DNA of 7,151 nt from Dehalococcoidia bacterium (GTDB lineage: Bacteria; Chloroflexota; Dehalococcoidia; Lucifugimonadales; JAGWBF01). Positions 1-5,834 of this stretch are shown piece by piece. The DNA is taken from the NCBI GenBank assembly GCA_021296015.1, contig JAGWBG010000111.1, forward strand, positions 1 to 7,151. Direction: 5' to 3'. The notes below the pieces were generated by a model, which had not been told where the DNA came from, ran no database searches, and saw only the letters and a list, made by a program, of their open reading frames with translations. The first letter of the stretch is position 1, and the number at the start of each line of letters is the position of its first letter. Made by a program: the position numbers and the translations under genes.

Positions 1-265
1 GAAGCTGCCACTCCAGACTACCTTGGTCCTTATCCAGAAAGAAGGCTCGGTTCATTGCCAGGACACCCGCAAAGGCAAAGGCTACCCATAGTATGCCCGG
101 TGCCAGGTCATTAATGACCGTAGGCGAGGTGTTAAGGGCAAAGTTGAACACCACAATCACCAGGAAGGCAAAGACCAGCACCGAGACCACTATATCCCGT
201 GTCCTGATCTCCAGCAATATGTCTTTCCAGGCCAGGGCAACCACGGGACCTACGAAATCTCTCAC
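1..265 (-). CDS. ccmB: Heme exporter subunit CcmB (cytochrome c maturation), N-terminal part, cut by window edge
   Basis: This is the membrane subunit of the CcmAB ABC transporter in System I cytochrome c maturation. With CcmA it powers release of heme-loaded CcmE from CcmCD in the cytoplasmic membrane. The first 88 codons are present. They show the family's N-terminal pattern: a short amphipathic start with AWKDILLEIRTRD (residues 12-24), a first membrane segment at about 25-44 ending in VFNFAL, then GILWVAFAFAGVLAMNRAF (57-75) and DKDQGSLEWQL. Full CcmB proteins are about 220 residues, so more than half lies beyond the window. The GTG start at 265-263 shares its first base with the ccmA TAG stop (TAGTG), which indicates translational coupling. 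No strong Shine-Dalgarno is seen. The family call rests on remembered conserved motifs and on the ccmA neighbour, and both agree. Confidence 0.88.
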   Translation of the reverse strand, partial: MRDFVGPVVALAWKDILLEIRTRDIVVSVLVFAFLVIVVFNFALNTSPTVINDLAPGILWVAFAFAGVLAMNRAFFLDKDQGSLEWQL

Positions 266-1011
266 TAAGCCGCCCCCAGGCCTTGCGATGAACCTCTCGA
301 ACCGTATTGCCGGTAGGTGCCCCTGAAGCCGGCAACATCAAGAGAGCGACGAGACTCCTCAAAAGCCATCTTTCCGTTGGACAGGATAGCCACCCTGTCT
401 CCCCACGCCAGGCCTTGCTCAAGGTTATGGGTAGTCATTATCACAGTACGACCTTCGGCCTTCCAGCCCTTCAATAGATCACCCAGCATCTCCAGCGCAC
501 CCTGGTCCAGACCGGCCTCGGGTTCATCCATCAGAAGTATGCGAGGCTCATGGAGGATGGCCCGCGCGATGGAGAGTCGCTTCTCCATGCCGTGAGAGAG
601 GGTACGGACCTTGTGTTGCCTCCGGCCTTCCAGCCCCACCAAACGCAGGACCTTATCAACCCGGCTTTGCGCTTCCCTCAAGCCGTACATCCGGCCGTAA
701 AAATGCAGGTTTTCCTCGCACGTCATATCCCCGTATAGAAATCCCCGGTGGGCTACCACCCCTACCCTGCGCCTTACATCGGCAGGGTTGCGTCTTCTGT
801 CCACCCCGCCGACCCACACTTCGCCACCGTCGGGTCGAGCTTGAGTGGAGAGGACCTTAAGCAAGGTAGTCTTACCTACTCCATTTGCGCCAAATATAAC
901 CAGGAATTCCCCCAAATCCACGGTGAGGTCCATATCCCACAGTACGGGCCAGTCCCCATAGCTCTTGTGGAGACCTTTCACAACGATGGCATGGTCATTT
1001 TCCTGCTCCAT
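265..1011 (-). CDS. ccmA: Heme exporter ATP-binding protein CcmA
   Basis: This is the cytoplasmic ATPase that pairs with CcmB to drive the heme-handling step of System I cytochrome c maturation. The protein is 248 residues from ATG 1011, or 249 from the adjacent GTG at 1014 (numbering below uses the GTG start). It is slightly longer than the usual 200-230. All ABC motifs are present in order: Walker A GANGVGKTT (42-50), the Q-loop region VGVVAHRGFLYGDMTCEENL (84-103, with His where many ABC proteins have Gln, as in other CcmA), signature LSHGMEKR (139-146), Walker B ILLMDEP (159-165), D-loop GLD (168-170) and H-loop His196. The signature has Met in the usual Gln position, an acceptable variant. 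On sequence alone it could be another small ABC ATPase, but the overlapping ccmB settles the assignment. Neither start has a Shine-Dalgarno; a promoter-like pair just upstream suggests a leaderless message. Confidence 0.9.
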   Translation of the reverse strand: MEQENDHAIVVKGLHKSYGDWPVLWDMDLTVDLGEFLVIFGANGVGKTTLLKVLSTQARPDGGEVWVGGVDRRRNPADVRRRVGVVAHRGFLYGDMTCEENLHFYGRMYGLREAQSRVDKVLRLVGLEGRRQHKVRTLSHGMEKRLSIARAILHEPRILLMDEPEAGLDQGALEMLGDLLKGWKAEGRTVIMTTHNLEQGLAWGDRVAILSNGKMAFEESRRSLDVAGFRGTYRQYGSRGSSQGLGAA

Positions 1012-1020
1012 CACAGACCC

Positions 1021-1050
1021 ATGATAACCCTAACTCGAAAGGTCATGCAA
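1021..1050 (-). promoter_or_regulatory. Candidate promoter for ccmAB
   Basis: On the minus strand, TTGCAT (1050-1045) and TATCAT (1026-1021) are separated by 18 bases. The -10 box matches the sigma-70 consensus in 5 of 6 positions and the -35 box in 3 of 6. The -10 box ends 6 bases before the GTG at 1014, so the predicted start of transcription falls on or next to the start codon. That would give a leaderless mRNA, in keeping with the missing Shine-Dalgarno. Confidence 0.35.
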
Positions 1051-1098
1051 GAGTGTTTGACGCCCCTTCGGGTCTTCCGATAGACATATTTATTGGGC

Positions 1099-1127
1099 TT
1101 GAAGTCCCATTGGGCATGTGGTATCTT
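1099..1127 (+). promoter_or_regulatory. Candidate promoter for tRNA-Pro and moaB
   Basis: TTGAAG (1099-1104) and TATCTT (1122-1127) are separated by exactly 17 bases. A TG at 1119-1120 makes an extended -10 (TGGTATCTT). Each box matches the sigma-70 consensus in 4 of 6 positions. The predicted transcription start is near 1134, four bases before the mature tRNA 5' end. The heptamer ATTGGGC occurs at 1092-1098 (touching the -35) and again at 1109-1115 (in the spacer). Confidence 0.45.
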
Positions 1128-1137
1128 TGAGGTAGGT

Positions 1138-1211
1138 CGGGGCGTGGCGCAGCCCGGGAGCGCACCTGCATGGGGTGCAGGGGGTCGCCAGTTCAAATCT
1201 GGCCGCCCCGA
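1138..1211 (+). tRNA. tRNA-Pro, anticodon GGG
   Basis: A complete 74-nt cloverleaf can be folded by hand. The acceptor stem is CGGGGCG (1138-1144) with CGCCCCG (1204-1210). The D stem is GCGC/GCGC (1147-1150, 1160-1163) around a loop with G18G19. The anticodon stem is CCTGC/GCAGG (1165-1169, 1177-1181) with loop ATGGGGT. The T stem is GCCAG/CTGGC with loop TTCAAAT. The anticodon GGG lies at 1172-1174 and decodes CCC and CCU. The C1-G72 pair and A73 are known bacterial tRNA-Pro identity elements, and all are present. G37 (1175) follows G36, which is the sequence TrmD methylates. The 3' CCA is not encoded (the next bases are CAT), so it must be added after transcription. The gene is read toward moaB, 16 bases away. 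Confidence 0.97.
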
Positions 1212-1227
1212 CATCCTGCAATTAATC

Positions 1228-1734
1228 ATGTTCAGGCTTGCAGTCCTAACAGTCAGCACTTCGGGGTTCCACGGCCAGCGAGAGGACACCGGCGGTAAGG
1301 CCATTCAGGAAGTCTTGGCGCCACCGGACTACGAGTGTATCCGGTACGAGGTGGTCTCCGACGATAAGGACATGATAGCCGGCAGGCTAACACAGTGGGC
1401 CGACGTGGACGGAGCGGACCTGATTGTAACCACAGGCGGCACCGGAGTGGCCCCAAGGGACCTAACCCCTGAAGCGTGGCTCTCGGTGATAGATAAAGAA
1501 GTCCCCGGTCTGGCGGAGGCTATGAGATCCCGCACCCTGGAAAAGACCCCTATGGCCATGATAAGCCGCTCGGTGGCCGGTATTCGGGGCAACACCCTCA
1601 TCGTCACCCTGCCCGGCAGCCCCAGAGGAGTACGCGAGTGCCTGGAGGTTATTCAACCTGTATTGCCACATGCCCTCGAATTGCTCAAAGACGTGGCACA
1701 GGGACACCCGACTCAGCCAGCCTCCTCCGAGTAG
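1228..1734 (+). CDS. moaB: MogA/MoaB family molybdenum cofactor biosynthesis protein
   Basis: Members of this family adenylylate molybdopterin, activating it for metal insertion in molybdenum/tungsten cofactor synthesis in the cytoplasm. The 168-residue protein is about MoaB size and shorter than E. coli MogA. It begins FRLAVLTVSTSGFHGQREDTGG, the family's Rossmann-like start. It carries the molybdopterin-binding TTGGTG (68-73) followed by APRDLTPEA, whose Asp78 aligns with a catalytic Asp of MogA. VPGLAEAMR (92-100), SRSVAGIRGNTLIVTLPGSPRG (113-134) and VSDD (43-46) complete the pattern. I start it at ATG 1228. The frame stays open back to 1093, but that extension would translate the tRNA gene and has no family resemblance. 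No Shine-Dalgarno precedes the ATG, and the short gap suggests co-transcription with the tRNA. I cannot decide between MogA and MoaB function from sequence alone, and no other cofactor genes are in view. Confidence 0.9.
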   Translation: MFRLAVLTVSTSGFHGQREDTGGKAIQEVLAPPDYECIRYEVVSDDKDMIAGRLTQWADVDGADLIVTTGGTGVAPRDLTPEAWLSVIDKEVPGLAEAMRSRTLEKTPMAMISRSVAGIRGNTLIVTLPGSPRGVRECLEVIQPVLPHALELLKDVAQGHPTQPASSE

Positions 1735-1811
1735 TCAAGCTTGGCAAGGGGACACCGCCACACATCGAGCCAGCACCGTTCTGCCGTCCGGCCCACCCCG
1801 ATTATTGAACC

Positions 1812-2561
1812 ATGCACGTACACATCTTTACACTCTTTCCCGCCATGTTCCAGGGGCCGTTTCATCAAAGCGTCATCAGGCGAGCCGTAGATAGGGGTCT
1901 GGCCCGTATACGGATACATGACATCCGAGAATACGCCCACGACAGCCATCGCACCACCGACGACTACCAGTACGGTGGTGGGCCGGGCATGCTGATGAAC
2001 CCGGAGCCTGTCTTCGAGTCGGTTGAAGCCGCCCTATCACCCTACCCGGAGGAGTTGCGCCGGGAAATTCCCGTTATACTCCTGTCCCCACAGGGCCGAC
2101 CCTTTCGCCAGAACATCGCCGGAGAACTGGCCGACAGTCCCGGGATGGCGCTCATCTGCGGCCACTACGAGGGGGTTGACGAGCGGATAAAAGAGCACCT
2201 GGCGACGGACGAAATCAGTATAGGCGACTACGTGCTCACGGGCGGTGAACTGGCATCTATGGTGCTGGTGGATGCGGTGGTACGTCTCATACCCGGGGTT
2301 GTGGGGTCTGAGGAAGGCGTACAGGGGGACTCCATAACCTCCGGACTTCTTCAGCACCCCATCTACACCAGGCCCCCCGTGTACCGGGACATGGAAGTAC
2401 CCCCAACCCTGCTATCGGGTAATCACGGCGAGATAGCACAGTGGCGCAGGCGACAGACGCTGCTGAAGACCTTGAACCGGCGTCCGGACCTGCTGAAGTC
2501 GGCTGAGCTTACGGCGGATGACCTGAAATTCCTGGAGACCCACGGCTATGCCGGGGATTGA
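1812..2561 (+). CDS. trmD: tRNA (guanine-N1)-methyltransferase TrmD
   Basis: TrmD transfers a methyl group from S-adenosylmethionine to N1 of G37 in tRNAs with G36 (Pro CNN, some Leu and Arg), preventing +1 frameshifting. The 249 residues match the usual length. The N-terminal SPOUT trefoil-knot domain shows the FTLFP start and DDYQYGGGPGMLM (50-62). It also has LICGHYEGVDERI (114-126, with Glu120), SIGDYVLTGGELASMVLVDAVVRLIPGVVG (136-165, SAM-binding knot, Arg158) and GDS (172-174). Asp173 corresponds to the catalytic Asp of the E. coli enzyme. The C-terminal domain keeps GLLQHPIYTRPPVY (178-191), VPPTLLSGNHGEIAQWRR (196-213) and the family's closing LETHGY. The ATG at 1812 starts the standard N terminus, but no Shine-Dalgarno is visible. 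It lies 77 bp after moaB, a gap in which I see no terminator, and 109 bp before rplS. The usual upstream partners rpsP and rimM are absent. Confidence 0.97.
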   Translation: MHVHIFTLFPAMFQGPFHQSVIRRAVDRGLARIRIHDIREYAHDSHRTTDDYQYGGGPGMLMNPEPVFESVEAALSPYPEELRREIPVILLSPQGRPFRQNIAGELADSPGMALICGHYEGVDERIKEHLATDEISIGDYVLTGGELASMVLVDAVVRLIPGVVGSEEGVQGDSITSGLLQHPIYTRPPVYRDMEVPPTLLSGNHGEIAQWRRRQTLLKTLNRRPDLLKSAELTADDLKFLETHGYAGD

Positions 2562-2589
2562 GTCACATCATAGACTTGGGTTATAGACC

Positions 2590-2618
2590 TTGCTTCGGCG
2601 ACCGGACAAGTATAGAAT
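2590..2618 (+). promoter_or_regulatory. Candidate rplS promoter
   Basis: TTGCTT (2590-2595) and TAGAAT (2613-2618) are separated by 17 bases in the trmD-rplS gap. The -10 matches consensus in 5 of 6 positions, but the -35 in only 3 of 6. It would let L19 be made independently of trmD, with a leader of about 45 bases. The surrounding run from 2611 to 2628 is A+T-rich compared with the neighbouring genes. Confidence 0.35.
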
Positions 2619-2658
2619 ATAGTGTAATCTAGTGGAGTGTGTTGAATACGAACTCAAG

Positions 2659-2664
2659 AAAGGG
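2659..2664 (+). promoter_or_regulatory. Ribosome-binding site deciding the rplS start
   Basis: AAAGGG ends 6 bases before ATG 2671. The frame is open back to a GTG at 2632, but only the ATG has a properly spaced Shine-Dalgarno and leads directly into L19-like sequence. Confidence 0.7.
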
Positions 2665-2670
2665 ACTACT

Positions 2671-3042
2671 ATGGAAGCCCATTCCGCAATCTCCGTAACG
2701 GCCAATCCCCAAGTCCCCGAATTCGGGCCTGGTGATACCGTGCGCGTCAACTTCCGTATAAGAGAAGGCGAGCGCGAGCGGGTACAAGCCTTCCAAGGCG
2801 TAGTAATAAAGAAGCAGGGGAGGGCACCCGGCACCACTTTTACCGTGAGAAGGGTCACCTACAACATCGGCATTGAACGGACATTCCCCATATACTCACC
2901 TTTGCTGGAGTCTGTGGAAGTCGTGAGACGCGGTATTGTGAGAAGGGCCAAACTCTACTATCTGCGCGGCCTCTCCGGCAGGGCTGCCCGTATCAAAGAG
3001 AGACGCCAACCCGGTAGAAGGTCACAAGCCTCCTCTCAGTAG
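2671..3042 (+). CDS. rplS: 50S ribosomal protein L19
   Basis: L19 is a 50S subunit protein located at the interface with the 30S subunit. The 123-residue product is close to the family's usual 114-120. It shows the conserved core in order: FGPGDTVRVNFRIREGERERVQAFQGVVI (18-46), TVRRVTYNIGIERTFPIYSP (58-77) and RRAKLYYLRGLSGRAARIKE (91-110). A short basic tail, RRQPGRRSQASSQ, extends past the usual C terminus. The N-terminal 15 residues before PEFGPGD are variable and of a length normal for the family. The start is ATG 2671, preceded by AAAGGG. The gene follows trmD in the same direction as in most bacteria, though the 109-bp gap with its own promoter-like sequence suggests partly separate expression. 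Confidence 0.97.
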   Translation: MEAHSAISVTANPQVPEFGPGDTVRVNFRIREGERERVQAFQGVVIKKQGRAPGTTFTVRRVTYNIGIERTFPIYSPLLESVEVVRRGIVRRAKLYYLRGLSGRAARIKERRQPGRRSQASSQ

Positions 3043-3063
3043 AATTTGGGCATCCCTGAATAG

Positions 3064-3077
3064 GTGCAACATTGCAC
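3064..3077 (+). other. Perfect short inverted repeat after rplS
   Basis: GTGCAA and TTGCAC flank a CA, giving a 5-6 bp hairpin 21 bases after the rplS stop. The bases after it (TGTTTAACCC) are only mildly T-rich. It may mark the 3' end of the rplS message, but it is too weak to call an intrinsic terminator. Confidence 0.3.
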
Positions 3078-3088
3078 TGTTTAACCCC

Positions 3089-3184
3089 TCATTCCCGTGA
3101 AAACGGGATTCTTCTGGATTCCGGCTCATTTATGCGCCGAGGCTTAAAGCCTGCCCCGTACTTGATACGGGGGCCGTAATGACG
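3089..3184. repeat. Palindrome-rich intergenic element, probably a dispersed REP/MITE-like repeat
   Basis: The rplS-priA gap holds nested inverted repeats. A 6-bp stem TCCCGT/ACGGGA (3093-3098, 3103-3108) closes a GAAA tetraloop. A longer arm, ATTCCGGC (3118-3125) with GCCGTAAT (3173-3180, one mismatch), encloses two further hairpins: AGGCT-TAA-AGCCT (3140-3152) and CCCCGTA-CTTGA-TACGGGG (3154-3172). The outermost ends are TCATT (3089-3093) and AATGA (3178-3182). Blocks built from TCATTCCCG, CTGGATTCCGG and a CCCCGTA...TACGGGG hairpin are, from memory, a common style of dispersed non-coding repeat in several bacterial phyla. Only one copy is in the window, so the repeat status is inferred from its form. 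Its RNA would be strongly folded in either direction, so it could also shape the 3' end of rplS mRNA or shield priA from read-through. Confidence 0.55.
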
Positions 3185-3209
3185 TTTTCAGAGGTTCTTT
3201 GGGTATTCC

Positions 3210-5693
3210 ATGAGATATGCTGAGGTAGCCGTTAATGCTCCCATCGGCTACGACAGGACCCTTTCCTACAGCATCCCGGACCGGCTTGAGCTTGAGCCCG
3301 GCCAGATGGTATGGGCACCTCTGGGTCCCAGACCCGTTCAGGGAATGGTCTTCCACCTCACAGACCGGCCTCAGGTAGACATTACCAAAGACATAATGGC
3401 TCCCATAGAGCCGTCGCCCCTCATAACCCCCCTGGGCCTGACGCTGGCCCGTTGGATTAGCAGCTACTACATGTCATCCCTGTTCGATTCGGTGACCCTC
3501 ATGCTACCCCCCGGTTTCGAGAATCGCGTACGTTCCTATATCTACCCGACATTCCGGGGACCGGATTTTCCCTCCAAACTGAGCGCCAAAGGCAAAGGTG
3601 CCCTGGAGCACCTCACCGCCCAGGGAGAGAGCAGCGAAAGTGGTCTGGTGAGGGCACTGGGCAAGGACGGTGAGAGGGAGCTTCGAGGCCTGTTGAGAAG
3701 GGAGTTGGTACGTCGCCGGTGGGAGATGCCCCGGCCAAGGGTATCCTACAAGTATGAACGCTACGTCCGACCCGCATCGGCCGGCGAGGATGCGGAGGCA
3801 GGTCAACTTGGCGGCAGGGGCCCCAGACAGAAGGCCCTGTACGAGGACTTGTCCCGTTCCCAGGAGCCTGTCCCATTCTCCGTAGCGAACAAGGAGTATG
3901 GCTCAGCAGCCGTAAATGCCCTTGTGGAGAAGGGGCTACTGTCCCTTGAGTGGGTAAGGATGGACCGTGAACCCGCGCTGCAACGTGAGGGAGAAGGCCG
4001 GACCGAGGCCGACCTCGTCCTAACTCCGGAGCAGGAGCGCTCTCTGTCGGCAATCAAGGACGCCCTGGAAGCCGGGCCAAGCGCCGGAAGCCCTTTCCTC
4101 CTCCACGGGGTCACAGGCAGCGGCAAAACCGAGGTATACCTCCGGGCGCTGGAGCACTGCTTGAGGCTGGGTAAAAGGGGCATATTCCTGGTGCCGGAGA
4201 TAGCCCTTACCCCTCAGACCGTACACCGCCTCAACGCCAGGTTTCCGGGGAAAGTAGCCGTGTTGCATAGCCAACTCTCAGTGGGGGAACGTTTCGACCA
4301 ATGGTGGAGGATACGAGATGGGGTTTACGACGTTGTGGTGGGGCCTAGAAGCGCCCTTTTTTCTCCCCTGCCCAACCTGGGCTTGATAGTCATAGACGAA
4401 GAGCATGAGTGGACCTACAAGCAACATGACGCCATGCCCTATTACCATGCCCGCGAAGTTGCCCTCAAGATGGCCGCCCTTGCCGACGCAGTGGTGGTAA
4501 TGGGCAGCGCCACACCCGACGTGGAGACATACTTCAGGGCCAAGCGAGGAGAGTATACGCTTCTGGAGTTGCCATACAGGATTGCACCTGCCCTAGAAGG
4601 CTCTCCATACTCCGCCGCCAATGGGACACCAAGGGAAAGGATAGCTGAAAGACAAGGGAATGGTGGTCTGGCCCACGTAGAGATATGCGACATGCGGCAA
4701 GAGTTGAAAGAAGGGAACCGGAGCATTTTCAGCCGTTCCCTGGCATCCACCCTCAGCCTGTGTGTAGACAGAGGAGAACAGGCCATCTTGTTCATTAACC
4801 GCCGAGGCTCTGCCACCGTAGTGCAGTGCCGGGACTGCGGACATGCGCTCCACTGTCGCCGGTGCTCGGTGACCCTCACCTACCATGCCACGGATACGCG
4901 TCTTGTCTGTCACCAGTGTAACCGGCGCTCCCGGCTTCCAATGGGATGCCCTCAATGCCGCAGCCCCAGGATAAGACACCTTGGCATAGGGACCCAGAGG
5001 GTGGTCGAGGAGATAGGGAGGCTTTTGCCCGACGTAACCACGCTGAGATGGGATCGAGACACGGCACATGCTCCCCGTGCCCACGAGAACATACTTGGAC
5101 GCTTCCTTAAGGGAGAAGCACAGGTCCTTATAGGTACCCAGATGGTTGCCAAGGGACTGCACATGCCCAACGTGACCCTGGTGGGCGTGGTGCTCGCAGA
5201 CATTGGGCTGAATCTCCCCGATTTTCGTGCCGGCGAGAGGGCTTTCCAGCTTCTCTGTCAGGTGGCAGGACGGGCAGGGAGAGGTATCTCGCCCGGCACA
5301 GTGATTATACAGACCTACAACCCTGCCAACTACGCCGTTGAAGCCGCAGCAAAGCAGGACTATCAGCTTCTCTATGGCAAAGAGGTCGGGTTCCGACAAT
5401 TGCATGGGAATCCCCCCTTCAATCGTCTCGTCCACATGTCATACGTTCATACCAACGCAGCGGCATGTCAGAGGGAGTCGGAGAGGATGGGGCGTGCCCT
5501 GCGCCACAGGGCCTACTCCCGAGGCTTGACAGACGTAGAGGTGATAGGGCCGGCCCCGGCCTTCCCTGAGCGGGTCAAAGGCAGGTACAGGTGGCATACG
5601 ATTCTACGGGGGCGGGACCTCCATTCCTTTCTGGAGGGGGTGCCGATACCCCAAGGCTGGACCGTAGACGTAGACCCTGTCACCGTACTTTAG
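3210..5693 (+). CDS. priA: Primosomal protein N' (replication restart helicase PriA)
   Basis: PriA recognises stalled or collapsed replication forks, unwinds the lagging arm 3'-5' and recruits the primosome to reload the replicative helicase. The protein has 827 residues, somewhat longer than the usual 730-800. The N-terminal 3'-DNA-binding domain (about 1-105, starting RYAEVAVNAPI) is followed by a variable winged-helix region. Helicase lobe 1 has HGVTGSGKTEVYLRA (299-313, Walker A), VPEIALTPQ (328-336), VGPRSALF (377-384), DEEH (396-399) and GSATP (432-436). The zinc-binding insertion retains all eight cysteines (540, 543, 549, 552, 567, 570, 580, 583). Lobe 2 has GTQMVAKG (642-649), DFRAGERAFQLLCQVAGRAGRG (671-692) and a C-terminal domain with NPPFNRL and GPAPAF. 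About 25 poorly conserved residues appear inserted around 463-488. ATG 3210 fits the family N terminus, but no Shine-Dalgarno is visible. Confidence 0.97.
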   Translation: MRYAEVAVNAPIGYDRTLSYSIPDRLELEPGQMVWAPLGPRPVQGMVFHLTDRPQVDITKDIMAPIEPSPLITPLGLTLARWISSYYMSSLFDSVTLMLPPGFENRVRSYIYPTFRGPDFPSKLSAKGKGALEHLTAQGESSESGLVRALGKDGERELRGLLRRELVRRRWEMPRPRVSYKYERYVRPASAGEDAEAGQLGGRGPRQKALYEDLSRSQEPVPFSVANKEYGSAAVNALVEKGLLSLEWVRMDREPALQREGEGRTEADLVLTPEQERSLSAIKDALEAGPSAGSPFLLHGVTGSGKTEVYLRALEHCLRLGKRGIFLVPEIALTPQTVHRLNARFPGKVAVLHSQLSVGERFDQWWRIRDGVYDVVVGPRSALFSPLPNLGLIVIDEEHEWTYKQHDAMPYYHAREVALKMAALADAVVVMGSATPDVETYFRAKRGEYTLLELPYRIAPALEGSPYSAANGTPRERIAERQGNGGLAHVEICDMRQELKEGNRSIFSRSLASTLSLCVDRGEQAILFINRRGSATVVQCRDCGHALHCRRCSVTLTYHATDTRLVCHQCNRRSRLPMGCPQCRSPRIRHLGIGTQRVVEEIGRLLPDVTTLRWDRDTAHAPRAHENILGRFLKGEAQVLIGTQMVAKGLHMPNVTLVGVVLADIGLNLPDFRAGERAFQLLCQVAGRAGRGISPGTVIIQTYNPANYAVEAAAKQDYQLLYGKEVGFRQLHGNPPFNRLVHMSYVHTNAAACQRESERMGRALRHRAYSRGLTDVEVIGPAPAFPERVKGRYRWHTILRGRDLHSFLEGVPIPQGWTVDVDPVTVL

Positions 5694-5727
5694 CGCTGGC
5701 CTCAAACACAAGTGGCTTGACGGCTTC

Positions 5728-5757
5728 TTTACATCCGCAACATATCTTGGCTATAAT
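5728..5757 (+). promoter_or_regulatory. Promoter for def
   Basis: TTTACA (5728-5733) and TATAAT (5752-5757) are separated by 18 bases and match the sigma-70 consensus in 5 of 6 and 6 of 6 positions. This is the best promoter in the window. Transcription would start near 5764 and leave a leader of about 70 bases before GTG 5835. The leader holds a small hairpin TGCGT-GCG-ACGCA (5801-5813). Confidence 0.65.
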
Positions 5758-5821
5758 CTAAGGACAAGAATCAAACCTGCGCTAACAGCATGGGCTTGTC
5801 TGCGTGCGACGCACAGGCAGA

Positions 5822-5828
5822 GAGGTGG
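5822..5828 (+). promoter_or_regulatory. Ribosome-binding site deciding the def start
   Basis: GAGGTGG, close to the anti-Shine-Dalgarno complement GGAGGTGA, lies 6 bases before GTG 5835. The upstream in-frame ATG at 5790 has no such site. This favours the GTG and removes a 15-residue extension that does not look like deformylase. Confidence 0.75.
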
Positions 5829-5834
5829 AGAAAA

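Noticed and set aside
748..1083. Plus-strand frame antisense to the start of ccmA and crossing the divergent region
   Set aside because: It has no recognisable motif and covers the Walker A coding region of ccmA and the ccmAB promoter.
1093..1227. N-terminal extension of the moaB reading frame
   Set aside because: The frame is open, but it runs straight through the tRNA-Pro gene and has no MogA/MoaB similarity. The family N terminus begins at ATG 1228.
1011..1304. Minus-strand frame spanning the tRNA gene up to ccmA
   Set aside because: It is antisense to tRNA-Pro and moaB, and its low-complexity Pro-rich product has no family likeness.
2632..2670. GTG start 13 codons upstream of the rplS ATG
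   Set aside because: It has no ribosome-binding site, whereas the ATG at 2671 is preceded by AAAGGG at proper spacing.
3064..3080. Intrinsic terminator after rplS
   Set aside because: The stem is only 5-6 bp and is followed by TGTTT rather than a proper T-run.
3613..4183. Overlapping minus-strand open frames in the first half of priA
   Set aside because: Antisense shadows of priA; Pro/Arg/Ser-rich composition without motifs or ribosome-binding sites.
4593..5435. 280-codon open frame on the minus strand inside priA
   Set aside because: It lies wholly antisense to conserved PriA helicase and zinc motifs, shows no recognisable domain, and is the kind of open frame that G+C-rich coding DNA produces by chance.
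5717..5722. TTGACG as the -35 box of the def promoter
   Set aside because: It matches consensus well, but lies 29 bases from TATAAT. TTTACA at 5728 has the correct 18-base spacing.
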